Source of the DNA: Polyporus tsugae
Lineage: Eukaryota > Basidiomycota > Agaricomycetes > Polyporales > Polyporaceae
Reading direction: 5' to 3'
DNA: 64,000 nt
Assembly (NCBI GenBank): GCA_024305745.1
Contig: JAHRBS010000001.1
Coordinates: 2,232,001-2,296,000 of the forward strand
Below are positions 10,576-22,983 of this stretch, in pieces. The notes below the pieces were generated by a model, which ran no database searches, was not told the DNA's origin, and saw nothing but the letters and a program-made list of their open reading frames with translations. The stretch's first letter is position 1. Each line of letters opens with the position of its first letter. Position numbers and translations under genes: made by a program.

Positions 10576-12581
10576 ATGCACCCGGCCTGCCGCTGGGTTA
10601 TCGCAGATCGCATGACCGCCCCTTGCTCGACAGCTCGCGAGGAATGCAGCCCGTCGAGCGAGGAAAGTACATAGGAACGGCCGTAAACAGGCCTGGGACC
10701 GGAGTGACCAACTCGCTCTCGGCTGCCATATATGGAAAGTTGAAGGGGGCTCGGAACCTCGCATCGTGTATAGGGTGGCAAATGATGAGCAGAGAACGGC
10801 TTACAACGCTGCACATCCACGAGGAACGCGGCAGGAACATCATCGTTCGCTGTCGAACGGAATACGGGCGGCGGTGAGAAAGAGGGCGGGGTGGGAGGAA
10901 GGGGAAGAGGGAGGTTGTTTGGCCGGTGCAGCCCACGAGCAAGAGGGTTATGTACTCCCTCAGGTGGTGTCACCGCGTTGAGAAGACGATGGGGAGCGCG
11001 GCGGGCCGTGCTGGCAACGAGTTGTATGACTCTCTTCGCGGCCTCAAAATGGCGGACAATGGTGAGATCCAGAACCGATGCGCTGGCGGGAGCGTTCCAA
11101 CATACCAGATGAGGAGTGTGCAATCAAGTACGACAGGAGCAGACGATGGCTCGCGACTGCCGGCCAAGTCAGATTGCCCCAGAAAAAGCAGCGTTGGGTG
11201 CGAGATATGGCCATGGCTACCCGAGCCTCGGGGATATCCCAGGGTCCACGACTTCGCGTCCGCACCGAAAACATGTGGCTGCAAGACGCGCTCTGTCAAA
11301 AGTCTCCGCGTGTAAGAGCACTAGAACACTGGGAATTAGTAGTTTGCGGAAATGGATATTCTGGACTAACGACCTGTCTTTTCTGGATACTTTCCCGGCC
11401 ACTTTGGCCAGGCTTTTGTGCGTCCGGAAAGGTTAACGGCCACTTCCACTTCCAAGCGCGGCCGGCAACTTACTGCCCTACTTCACTACCGTCTCCCGCC
11501 CTTTCACACCACGTATGGCTGAAACGTGATTGACCTGACGAGTCAGTTCCTCTTTTGCTGCTTTTCGTGATTACGTATGTCAAAGTTGGATGGAGTGCGG
11601 GAAGCGGCTGTTCCAGGTCAGTCATCCCAGCTGCAGTAACACCTAAGCGTACCGGTTATATAGAGGTAGCGATGGCGATTCAGTTAGCGCAGATTGGACG
11701 GGCATGTGTGAAACAGGGAGGCTGAACAGGAGCCATGCGAATGCTTGACGGTTGCGCAACTTTGATGGGGGCCGAGTCGAAGTTGCTGGAAATGGTCGTG
11801 CGCGACAAGTGCGCGAGGCTGCGCGCGAGCCTAAGGGGCCAAATGGGGCAGTAGCCGCGGTCTCGTCGTTTGCACACAGGGTCGCTTTTGTGGCACCGTT
11901 ATGGCCTTATTACGGCGGCGCGGGAGGCTCCAGGGCGGTTTGTGATGCTGATTATATTCACCCGTTCACATTCGGCTAGAATCGCAGCGTGCAAGTGGGC
12001 GGAGTACCCTTCCTATCCCTACCGTTCTAGGCAGCCGCACCGCGGATAGTTTCCCTAGCAATCTCTCAATGTCACCGCATATCCTTCGCAAAGCACGTCC
12101 GCGGTGCTTACCTGCAGACCATTGAATTGTAGAAGAATCAAGTTGAAGGAGACGGCGCTTAGTTAACAACCGATGACGGTCAATGATCGGGGAGCCTCGT
12201 GCCGCCCAGCGATTTTGGCGCGCATGCCAGCCGTATTCTCCCGAGGTCGGCATCCTCGTCTTCCTCTCCAATGACCACCCCCTTCCCGTACACATCTATA
12301 ACACCATGTTCCGTCTCACGCCGATGAGCGACAGAATTGCCAGGCGGCCTCCGGGTATACGTGAACTTCCTGGTTTCTCCGGCATGACAACCCGTGAGTA
12401 AGCGGACTATGGGAATGTGGTCATCCGACCGATCCACCACGAAATCCTCGCGATTATATCTTGTGTACTCCTTCGACCATCGACGCTCCAGAGCACACTC
12501 GAACCGTGCTCAGCCGTCACCATTCACCGCCAGATCCTTCAGTCACTCCGTCGCCCACTCTCGAGTCTCTCGAGGTTCGAA
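10576..12581. other. Intergenic region upstream of NADH pyrophosphatase
   Basis: No supported gene in about 2 kb. Overlapping frames on both strands (for example 10530-11123 minus and 11078-11533 plus) have no family signature. A TATA-like GTTATATAG occurs near 11655 and a C/T-rich stretch precedes 12582. Confidence 0.5.
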
Positions 12582-14440
12582 ATGGGACCAGAACCGTGAG
12601 CGGCCAACGTTTTCTGTACTTTCTGGCATCCTTATATTGGGCGACTCCATTTGCGCCTCTGTTCCTAAACCCCCTTCTTCCCTTACGCATGCCCGTCGCA
12701 TGGCCTAACGTACAACTGCTGAAACGGGTCCCGTCTGCCCAGCTACGCCAACTACTTCAGCGGTAACCCGCTCAACCGCCTCGCCTGGCTGCGCACCTCC
12801 CAACCGTTCCTCAACGCCATCATCCACGCCCCCGCAACGCGCTGGGTCGTCTTTCGCGAGGGCCAACCGCTCCTCCAGTCCAACGCTTCCGCCGCGACGG
12901 ATGCGCGCTCAGGCACGTTCAAGCAGTCCCTCGCCCACCTGACGACGCTCGACGTAAAGCCCCTGCTGGGCCCGGAGCCGTACTTCTCGCAGGGCCAGCA
13001 CGATGGCGAGCTTGCGCCCCCGGACGTAAAGGCACTCGAGGCCGCCCGGCTCCGCGGGAACCCGATCGCCTTCCTCGGGCTGCACGAGACGCAGACGACG
13101 TTTGCGGCGGCCCTGCCCTCGTCGGACTTCAGCGCCAAGGCGGATCCGCAGACGGTCATCGCGAACATCAAGGGCACGCCGTACTTCTCCCTCGACGTGA
13201 GCGATGCAGACCAGGCAGAGGTCGATCGGGTCCTTCACGAGAACGCTTCCGTTCGGGAAGCCCAGGGCACGGAGCTGAACTTCACGGAGCCCAGGGCTGC
13301 GATGGGAGCCCTCGATGTCTTCGAGTCTGCTATATTTGCCGAGGCGCGGACCATCGTCGACTGGAATGCGCGGAATAAGGTGCGTGCCCGCGTCCTCGTA
13401 CCCGGCTGCTACCGCCGTCGGAGATATGCTCGGGGCTTACGCAATGATCTCGTGCGCGCGTTCGTCCTCGGGACCAGTTCTGTGCCTCATGCGGCGGTTC
13501 GGTCCACTCGTCCTGGGCGGGCTGGAAGCTCACATGCTCGACTCTCCTCCCGTGGGCTGAGAACACCGGGAAGAAGCCCTGCGCGACCGCAACCGGTCTG
13601 CACAACTTCTCGCATCCGAGGACAGATCCCGTTGTCATCACGGCTGTGGTGGATGAGACCGGGGACAAGATCCTCCTGGGCCGCAATGTGTGTATCGTCC
13701 CTTCGCCTGGCCGCTCGTCTTCGAATTCTCAATTCATTCGGATTTGTCATTGCAGACAAAGTGGCCAAAGAACTTCTGGTCCTGCATGTCAGGATTCAAC
13801 GAGCCGGGCGAGTCGTTCGAAGACGCGGTCAAGCGAGAGTTGTGGGAAGAGGCTGGGGTGAAGGTTTGGAACGTCCGGTATCATTCCTCTCAGCCATGGG
13901 TATGTCGCGTTTTTCCTCGCCGGCGCTCCCCGCTCTGAATGTCTGACGCTCGTGTGGACCCTAGCCTTTCCCTGCGAACCTCATGTGCGGCTTCTACGCG
14001 ACCGCAAACTCCAACGAACCGCTGCGCACTGATCTTGACAATGAATTGGAGGGTGCGTAGTGGTCCTTCGCGTCTGCCTTTCGCCTTGTCCCTGACATCA
14101 CCTGTTGATTGTGGTGTCGCCCGGCGCTCCTGCAGAGGCCCGGTGGTTCACACGTGAAGAACTGCTGGCGGTTCTCAGCCACACAGATGGCACCAGGATC
14201 ACCCGACAGGAGCACAGAGAAATCGCCGCGACGGCCGAGAACAGCAACCCGAACGCGAACCCCGACGCGGCGTCGGCAGACGCGAAGGGGGTGAAGAGCA
14301 CCTCTGCACCAGCGCCGTCTGACCGCGCACCACCGTTCAAGATTCCTCCTCTCACTACGATCGGAGGGGTTATTCTTAGCGAGTGGGCATATGGACGTGC
14401 AGGACCCCAGCCGGTAAAGCCGAAATTAGGGAATCTATGA
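12582..14440 (+). CDS. NPY1: NADH pyrophosphatase (Nudix hydrolase, Npy1/NUDT12 type)
   Basis: Six exons: 12582-12595, 12743-13379, 13478-13687, 13756-13899, 13965-14052 and 14136-14440, giving 465 aa. The start MGPEP is joined by a 14-nt first exon to YANYFSGNPLNRLAWLR, the usual N-terminus of fungal enzymes. The zinc-ribbon segment begins FCASCGGSV. The Nudix box GX5EX7REUXEEXGU is complete (GFNEPGESFEDAVKRELWEE followed by AGV). The NADH-pyrophosphatase-specific motif SQPWPFP follows directly. The enzyme splits NAD(H) into NMN(H) and AMP, usually in peroxisomes, and in some family members removes NAD caps from RNA. The C-terminus (GNL) is not a standard PTS1, so location is open. An Ala/Asn/Ser-rich insertion lies near residues 400-430. 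Confidence 0.92.
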
Positions 14441-14944
14441 AGAGCTTATGAGATCCTGCCCAGTGCCCGCTGAACCTTGCTTGAGCTTGTTCGGGGACTG
14501 CTCTTTCGGGATAGGCGAGGAAGAATGCATGCCACTGGAAGATGTAGGATATGATTCAAGTTACACAACGACCGCTTGTACTTGTACAAAAACGAGATAT
14601 CTGATGATAATCATGCTGGTATGACGATACATCTACAAAGGGAACCTGGAAGGGGATGATGAGGGACGATAAGTAGGTGGTGGTCGGAGGTATACGCCTG
14701 CCCGCTGCAACGAGGGGCAGGTCGGACGAATACTGTTACACGGCAGAGGCCAAGTACTTACTCACTGCAAACACGGGCTGCTCGGTATGACGTTATGTGA
14801 TGTGTGATCAAACATGCCGTCGAAGCGCACACCCAACCAGCCCGGCCATGCGGGGACTTGGGGGAAAACCCGGGACGCGAGCCTCGAGGCGGCACAGGCA
14901 GCATGCGACACAGCGAGCGGAGCTCCAGCGAACGCCTCAGGCCG
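14441..14944. other. Convergent intergenic region
   Basis: 3' flanks of the NADH pyrophosphatase gene (+) and the low-complexity gene (-). No coding or structural feature seen. Confidence 0.5.
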
Positions 14945-16836
14945 CTAGGCGGAGCCACCACGAGGCCGCGTCGAGTCCCTCTCCTCCGGGCGTATCGCCC
15001 AGATACTGCTGCCCGTGGGGCTCGCTGAGGGGAGCCTTGGCATGAGGACCACGTCGTCTCCGTCCTGTACGGCGTTTGCGCGCGGCGGAAAAGAGAGATG
15101 CGTGTCAATTCAGATAAACTGATGTCAACACGCACACACGCACCTCGAGGATGCGGTCGTACAGGGGCCCACGTGCCAGCGAGTGCGGGTGCGCAGCAGG
15201 AGCGAGACCGTGACCTGACGGAGTGGCCTCGCTGCGTGGCTGCCGTGCGTGGCTGCTAGCAGCTGGAGTCGTCAAGGGGCGCGGTGGGGGGCTCGTCGCG
15301 GGGCTGGCGAGCGGCAGCCCGCCTGGGTACTGACCGTAGCGTGCACTAGTGGGGCTCCCCAACGACATCTGCATCTGGTGCGCGCTGCCGGGGTACACAG
15401 GCTGAACTGCCAGTGGCTGGAGCGAGAGGAGGGTCTGGAAAAAATGCAGAGGAAGAAACGTATGAGTGAGCGTGCCAGAGCTATGCGCGATATAAAGCAA
15501 TCGGGTTCGTACTCGTCCTGGCGGCGGCCGCTGGGGAATCGCCTCCTCCTCCTCGGCCAGCCGTCGCACCTCGCGCTGCATCCGCCGCACGCGGGTGATG
15601 GCGACCCCCGCGCGACGCGTCTTCTTCTTGCGGGGCTGGCCGTCCTGGGTCTGGGCCCCGCTGCTGCCTGCCGGGTTCAGCGCGTCCTGCGCCTGCTCGT
15701 CCTGCTCGTCCGCGTCTGCGTCTGCATCTGCGTATGGGTTCGAGACCGCGCTCATGCTCGTGCTCTGGTTCTGAGAGCTCGAGCCCGAGGGAAATGATAG
15801 CTGTGAGGATTCTGCCGTGATGCGTTCGCCTGCGATACGATCAGCACCCCTCCTCGTGGATGCCAGAAGCTGCTCAGTGCGCGCACCAACACCGACACCG
15901 CCCCTTGATGTGGACGTCGACGGTGGATGGTTCGCCATAGCCGTGTCCGAAACCGAAACCGGGGTGCCAGACACAGAGAAAGAGTCCTCTTGCCAGTGAA
16001 TGCCAAGGTGCTCAGACGCGGGGGCGAGTCTGAGTGCCAGTGTGTCCGCGGGGGCGGGGGTGGCAGGAGTGGAGGCCCTCGAGGGGGAAGAAGAGCGTTC
16101 TGCCAGGGGGAGAGCCAAAGTACCAGCAACTGAAGCGGCGGCGCATGACTGCAGGGCTGTTTCGTCGCCAACTCCGCATTGTGTAGGAGCATCCGGGATT
16201 GTCGCCACAGAAGCCTGAGCCCCTCCAGGATCCGCTGAGCGCCGCGAAGGTGAACGTGGGCGTGGACGTGAACGTCCTTCGTCCGATTCGGACCCTGGCG
16301 TGCCGTGCCGTAGTAGATAAGCGAAGAAACGAGGAAAGCGGCCGGTAGATTGTTGGGATTCTGCCACAGAGCGACCTCGGATCTCTGTTTCGTCTAGCGC
16401 ATGTTCAATTGTGGGTCGGGTCGGACGAGCGTTTGAAGCAGGGAAAGTGCCTGATGAGGTCACCAGAGGAGAATGGAAGCCAGTTATGTTTGCCGTAAGA
16501 GAAGCGTCGAGGGCTGCGCTGCTTTTCGAGAGGCCCTGAGATGGTAGTGGTGTCCAGTGCATCAGTGTCAAAGATAGTGATAATGTGCGTCTGGTATCAG
16601 GCGTCATCTCGCCCCTCATGTGGGCAGGCAGGAACGACCCTGCCTCCAGCTTGCTAGCGAGCCGCGCCTGGGTTATGGAAGGTGTGTCGCGTTCTGTCGA
16701 GACCACAGGATTCAGTGTTTGGCCAAAAGCACTCTGGTGTCGATCTGCACAAACGGTCCAGTAAGTAAATGGCGGAATTGTGGAAGGCAGGCCCGGCGAA
16801 GAGAAGGGAAGTACACGTACTTGCCAGGATAACCAT
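14945..16836 (-). CDS. Ser/Pro/Ala-rich, largely disordered protein of unknown function
   Basis: Proposed exons on the minus strand: 16836-16821, 16744-15513, 15434-15144 and 15064-14945, giving 552 aa. The last two introns (78 nt and 79 nt) have clear donors and acceptors and keep phase; the 5' end is the weak part. An open frame runs on upstream to 17339 in another phase, so more exons may exist. The protein is low-complexity and rich in Ser, Pro and Ala. A short Asp-Ala repeat (YADADADADEQDEQ) is followed by a basic segment (RKKKTRRAGVAITRVRRMQ) and an acidic patch (RRLAEEEEAIPQRPPPG). This basic-acidic core is the only part that looks constrained and could bind nucleic acid or a partner. 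No family recognised. Confidence 0.5.
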
Positions 16837-19013
16837 AGTGCGTTTGGATGCAGCCAACGAGATCTACAGGTGCTCGAAAAAGAAGCGGAACTGCTTGAAG
16901 GACGGAGCAGGCGTGGAGGAGCGAGGTGTTCCGAGGGTTTGAATTTAGACTGTGTGTGAACTTCCGCGGGAGAAAGATGCGGCGAAGAGGGAGTTGAAAA
17001 GGTGGCCACGCTCCTAGCTCGTCGGTGATTGAACTCAGTGGGACCGCTACGTCGGTATTGAGGCACGCGTTGAAAGGAACGTACAGTGAGGCAACGCGAT
17101 TGCGCCAGACTGGCTGGTCCTAATCTCCCGAGTAACAGGTTGTCCGAGTAAGGAGGTGACGCTGAAGGATATCGCAGGCTGTAGAGCGGGAGGAATGGTC
17201 GGAGAGGGAGGACGGAGGGTGCTGAGGTGTACCGAGAGAGGAGAAGAGGGCCGAGGAGAGGATCGTGTTGGGTTTGGGCCATGGCCACAGCTGCCAAACT
17301 GGCCTCCCGCCACATGTGAAGTGTACGACCGTTCGTCATCTCCCTTCACCGGCTTCACCTCTGAGACGGCGGGGACGGTCAAAGAAGTTGGAAGGGTGCC
17401 GGTGAGAGTGGAACGCGGTAAGGGTAAAGGTGGCAACAGTCGCCCAGCCGTTGGCAAGAGGCCGTGCACGCTGCCGCTGGCAGAAAGCGCAAACAGCTGC
17501 GTGCTCGGATCTTATAAAGAGACTAATGCCGAAGGAAGAAAGACATGTTAAACACTCGTGCTAGGGCGCGTTGAATGCAAACTACTGGCACCGCGGGCCA
17601 TCAGGCCAGCAGGGGGAAGCGAGCGCGTAATGCGCAGGAGACGAACTCATGGATTGAATGGGAAAGGACGGATGCGCAGATAACGTGAAATAAGGGACTG
17701 CCAACTATCCACAGCCCCGGAGTATGCCTGCCGTCTTCCAAAGCATCTGGTCATGCTTCAATACGGTGTCGCTGATAAGGGGGTTATCAACGAAGGAATG
17801 AAGGCTGTCCGGTGCTCGTGACTAACACCCACGTTTGCAAGTCTGTATGTTTGATAAGAAACCAGTTTCTTAGCGCCTTCCAACGCAAGGTCAAGCATGC
17901 AGAGCGAGAGGTCTGCGATAGTTGCAGGTCAAAACGTCCATGCTTCGTAGGAAAGTTGCAACAAAGAGGTCCCAGATCCGGATTCAAGGTTTCGAGCCAA
18001 AAGGGGACAAAAAAGTAACGCGCCGAGATGGAGGGCGAAGTATGATAGAATGCCGAATGAATGATGAAGGGGACATGTCCATCCAGGCATGTGCGTCGTC
18101 ACGGTGGGCCTTTGGCTAGTCCATGAGTGTCGCGATTTGATCCATTGCGCAGGAGGAGGAAAGGGACCGGGAATGTAGGCTTGAAACGTTTGACGGGCCG
18201 GGCATAAGCCAGGAAGGATGTTGTCTTGAAACTGAGGCTGCTCGCCTACAGAATAAAGCATCTGAAAAAAACGAAGGGGGGTAAAGCAGTCTGAAGGTAA
18301 ACACGCGCGGCCTGCTTTGTGGCGTGTCGAGATGGTCGTCTAAGCTTGAAGCCTGAGGGTCAAGGGAAAACTGAAATGACAACGCAAAAAGTCAAGCCAG
18401 TTCATAGAAATGGTGGCAAAGGAAGCAAGGGGGACGAAGGGCGTGAAGAGGATTGCGAAGGGGAGGAATGGTCCATTCATGTTGCCTTCAAGGTGAGAAC
18501 GCGAAACCAGCGTGACAAATCCTTGAAGGTGGATTCTAATGCATTACAGCGCACCAAAATTTACGCCGTGTAAAATGGAGTGTTGGTAATAATTTTAATA
18601 AAAACTTGACCTCCGCCAGACGAGGAGACTTCAAGCTGACCGATTGCGACACCAGAGTCCGCGATCGGCAGGCTCTCCATCATTTCAGAATTCGCGAGAG
18701 CGGTTATCCATGTAGAAGAGTAGGGATCTGTCGCACAGCAGGAGGAATTCTGAGACGTAGATGGTGGTCAGTGGATAAGAAACCAAACCATATGTAAGTA
18801 ACTTAGTAACCGTACGCGCGCGTCATAACCGAATGGGCGCTAACATTGTGTCGGGGAGGCGCGCGGCATAGCATTGATGGTCTGACCTTGTTCCCGGACG
18901 TGGATCATGCCTTGCTCACCCCCGCATCCTGCGACACGACGCCGGGCTCCTCTCTGCCCACTACCTCACTCCTTGGCCCGTCCTCGACTTGACTTACACA
19001 CTGCGCCTGTGCC
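16837..19013. other. Intergenic region, divergent promoters
   Basis: Region between the low-complexity gene (-) and the CRAL-TRIO gene (+). The part to about 17340 is open on the minus strand (Ser/Pro-rich) and may be an unmodelled 5' exon. A TATAAAG lies near 17513. The rest, to 19013, is A/G-rich on the plus strand, with no frame I can support. Confidence 0.4.
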
Positions 19014-20591
19014 ATGTCCATAATAGAGGTCCTCCGCGAGAAAGAAGAACAGCTTGTCGAGCTGTACCAGAGCAACTTCGAGACCGCACGGAGCTTGCAG
19101 GAAACGCTGCGCAGGGAAATATTGCCGGGGCTGGTGGACGAGTTGAACCTGGATGAGGAAGGAGAGCAGAGAGCGAGATCGTGGTTATATGACCTCCGTA
19201 CGTTTCGGCTATCACGGTGGCTTCTTCGCGTTCTCAACATTCCTTCCCGCCCCCTCTATCTTGCAGAGTCAATATTCAGATTGCTCAAAGTACGCCTCCT
19301 CATTCGCCTTTTCTTCTATCCCTCCTGACGCGATATTCCTCGTAGCGTCACAAATTCACTGTTTCTTTTGCTCTCGAGAACGCACGCGACGTGCTTCTCT
19401 GGCGTTTGGCCGTAATACCTGCTGCAATACCTCGCCCACCCACGCCTTTTCTGCGGTGTCTTCCCAAGAATGCCCAAGACCCATTCGGAAGACCGATCGT
19501 TGTGGTCAAACTTAGTCAGTTGCTCGGGTCCCCGCAAGATGTCCGCCCAGCTCTCGTTCAATACATGGAATTACTACGCCTCAATTTAGAGGCAGTCAAC
19601 GGCGAGCGAGAAGCTGTCGATGACCATGAGCCACCGATATTGCAGTACATCGCACTGATCGATATTGACGGCTTCTCGATGCAGAGCGTGGTGCGTCCAG
19701 TCATGCTGCCCATACAGAGACTAGTGTCCTCACCTTGACTGGCTGTAGCAAAGCGTAGACCTCATCACTTGGTTTCTCTACGAGCTGGTCCCTCGTTTTC
19801 CCGGCATGCTCGCTGCCGGTAATTAGGTTTCGCCTTCCTCCACTCTATTGGCGTCGCTGACTTCTTCTCGGTAGTCTGCATCCTCAACTATTCTTGGGCA
19901 CATTCAGGGGTCTGGAATATCATTAAGTACGACTTTGGCCATTAAAACCGCAGTCGACGCTGTCTTCTCAACTTTATCACTTCATTCATTTTCAGGCGCG
20001 TGCTGCCAAGGGCGGCTTTGTCGCGCGTTTTTTTCCCTTCACGAGACGAGCTCCACGAATTGCTGTCGGCAACCGCGATACCCCACGGTGAGTGTCTTCG
20101 AGAATCTGATCCTGTCGCCAGTGCAGTGCGCATTTACTGACAGTCTTCTAGATTACGGCGGCAGTCTGCCTCCTTTATCACGACTGGAGGATCCCCTGGA
20201 GAATTTTATGGCAACCCTGCAAGACCCTGGCAGCCCCACCGGCGCGTCGAACCCTCCGACGGAACCTGCAGATTCCGCTGCACCATCGTCCACCTCCCAA
20301 CCGATACCCCGCGTTCCGTCGATGTCCCCATACTCGCACCTCAATCCCTACTTTGGCTACCCCGTTTCTGGGAGAGGCTCGCACACGCCTAGGCTCAGAC
20401 ATGGTCGACAGCGCAAGCGCGATCTACTCCGTACGCTGGCAGCACTATGGTGGAGCAAGTGGAAAAATCATTTCCTTCTGTTCACATGCATACTGCTCTG
20501 CGTTATAATGTACAGGCTCCGTCGGAGCCTACGCATGCTCAGGTGGAGGCACGGTGTGCGTGGGCTGCTCGGTTTACCCTCACGGACGTAA
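19014..20591 (+). CDS. CRAL-TRIO (Sec14-like) lipid-binding protein with C-terminal membrane anchor
   Basis: Seven exons: 19014-19197, 19267-19289 (23 nt), 19346-19690, 19749-19818, 19875-19926, 19996-20087 and 20152-20591, giving 401 aa. Residues 1-60 form a charged helix. The CRAL-TRIO N-terminal signature follows (IFRLLKRHKFTVSFALENAR then DVLLWRL). The lipid-binding core is recognised by FGRPIVVVKLSQL, YIALIDIDGFSMQSV, LVPRFPGMLAAVCILN and the W-containing VWNIIK segment. The core gives way to a Pro/Ser-rich linker, then a hydrophobic helix at about 363-378 (FLLFTCILLCVIMYRL) flanked by Arg/Lys-rich stretches, close to the C-terminus. That suggests a tail-anchored lipid-transfer or sensing protein on the ER or another organelle. 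Sec14 proteins exchange phosphatidylinositol and other lipids; the ligand here is unknown. Confidence 0.85.
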
Positions 20592-22983
20592 TGGACAATT
20601 CGGAATTCCTGTTCATACGCCCTCCGCGGAATGAAACCACACTTGTCAAACCCTCCGACCTGTCCAAGTTGACCGTCCAATCGCTGGCGGAATAGCAACC
20701 GACAGCAACCGAAGTCGAGGTCAGTATCTGTCTTCTTTGTTTCCTTAACGTTGAGCGAGACCCGGGGTGGGATACACCGAAGACCGACGCAGGGTGCGGG
20801 CGAACGCAGGGAACCGCACGCTTTTACATTTCGAGTGGCCATCTCTAGATCGAGAAGTAATTGTGTGCAGGGTCTGACAAGCTTCGTGATGCCCGATTGC
20901 TCGCACCTCCCAAACAGTCGGTCGGGCTGTCGCTTGGGGAAACCGCATCGTTATTCTCATTTCTGGCTCGTGATCGCGAGTGCCATGTATCAAATCGATC
21001 AGTGCCCGTGTCCTTCCTGAATTCCATTACTCCCAGCAGCCTCCGGCATCGGAGTCGGTGCATGCCTGCCCGTAGCATCCAACAGCGGGTCGATAACAGC
21101 GCGAACAGATTGCAAAGTACCCCGTCGGGCTTCTCGTTGCGCATCCAGCTCGGTCCCCAACGTTCAGCCTCGGGCGTGCCGGCGGGCGACGCACGTTTGG
21201 ATTTTGGCGTGTCTTCTGCTCCCAAGCCCAGGTGCCAGTGGCCTAGGCTCGTCTCCTGCGCGATGGCGCTGATTTCCCAGAAGACGGCTCGATACATGTA
21301 CAGCGGCGTTAAGGTAGCTAATCGGCTGAGCCTGTCGGACAGCACGACGTACAGTACGCTCTGCGTGCTGCTGCTGCCATGCAACCCGCCGCTGGCTCGC
21401 AACCTGCTTCGGGCAGCTGGACGTCCGCATACGTGCGGCAATACAGCAGCTCCACTCGTCACGCCTCGCTGATCCGCTCGTAAGGCGGACATCGCGATAA
21501 TATCAGCCAAATTCCGGGGATCTGCACCCTCCCTCAGCCTCTCGTCGTCATCGCAAAGCCTAAAAGTGTGCGCTCGCGATCGCCCGCGCGACGAGCTCGC
21601 GCTCTGTTACTCAGTCGCGAGCACAAGCAGTCGTCTCGGACCGAGCAAGGGCAGACGACACGTCCAATGATCCCGCAATCCCGAAGCGCGAGCATCACAC
21701 GTACGACGAGCTCGAGGGGCAGAGCACCTCGTTGCCCACTGCCAGCCGACTCGCGCAGCGGGGGCCCAAGGCCCGACGGCCTGGCCACACGGAAGCACAC
21801 GCCAGGCGACGTACAGTACGTACGAGGTTGTGGCTCCTGTCGGCCGCCGCAGCCTTCTATCAGCGCCCTGCCCCCGCCGTCCCACCGCTGTTCACGACAC
21901 ACAAGCTAGTGTGGGCAGCTGCCGGCAGCCCCACAAACTGCCGCGGCGTCGACCTACTCCAGATGGCGCGAACCACGGTTATCGCCTCACCCCCGCCGTG
22001 GCCAGTTGGCCCTGTGGCTCGCCCGGGCAGCGGGCTCTGAGCGCGGGCTAGCCGATGTCCGCCGCACGCTCCTTCCATGCCATAACCCCACCCGGGGCCA
22101 TCGCGCCGAGCGTCGTATACGTGTGGGCTCGCTCGTCTCAAAATCGCCGTCGCTGCTGCAGACGCGTATTCGCGACCGGGTCGCGCACCAAGCCCTCAGC
22201 TCCAAGCTCCAACCTGAACTGAACTTGGCTCGAAGCCTCGCCCAGTCCGAAGAATCCAAGCCGTAACCGTGGAACGCCTCCTCGTCGCGCTGCAGGCGCG
22301 TAGTCCAGGGGGCGGCGGTGGCGTGAACAAAGTTCTCGAAACACGCCCCGCGGAACGTGCGCACTGGCCCCAGAGCGTGCAGGGCGCGGCCCCCTGCGCC
22401 CCAAGCGTTGCGAGCCGCGTGTTACGAGCGCAGCGGTCGGGCCTGATGCGGTGACGCCGAGCTCGTTTCTTCCTCGCCCTCGCCCTCGTTTGTCGTCTCC
22501 CACCGTCCCACCAGCCCTGTGTCAGCTGAGACCGTGTCTCCAGGTGAGACCGGGGGCGAGGCAGGCTGACGGCTTCAATGCTGATTTCTGCTGCGGGCGG
22601 GGGACCGACTGGCCGAACATGCGACTCGCACGGAAGCCAGAGGGCAGTTGGGGGAAGGATCGAGCGTCGGGGGGTCGGCCCTGCATCGACATCCTCTGGT
22701 CTTCGCGATACGCGCTGTACGACGCATAGATACTTGTTGACGAGGAGGCACCGGACGACAGATGAGTTTGGAAGGAGAAGACCAGCAAACATACGCAGCA
22801 CAGCAATCCAGGGAAACACTTGCCACAGAGCCCACGCTGCTACCGTTCGCCCAAGGAGCCTTCGCTTCTTGATGTGCATATGTCCTGTAATATCAATATT
22901 TCTACAATACCATTGCGGGTCCTAGCGGCCCGGGCGATTGGTGAGCACTACACGCTGGAAAGGGGTATGTTGCATAACATAAG
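20592..22983. other. Convergent intergenic region, about 2.4 kb
   Basis: Between the 3' ends of the CRAL-TRIO gene (+) and the Ppg1 gene (-). It is GC-rich with many overlapping frames (for example 22196-22879 minus, 227 codons), but they are Arg/Pro-rich and lack any family motif. I see no convincing gene. Confidence 0.45.

Noticed and set aside
15105..17339. Single 744-codon minus-strand open frame as one exon
   Set aside because: It runs through three segments with proper donors and acceptors (76, 78 and 79 nt region), and its C-terminal end beyond 15144 is intron. A spliced model fits better; the 5' part stays uncertain.
22196..22879. 227-codon minus-strand frame in the convergent gap
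   Set aside because: Arg/Pro-rich composition typical of the anti-frame of GC-rich DNA, no motif, no start context, and overlapping frames equally long.
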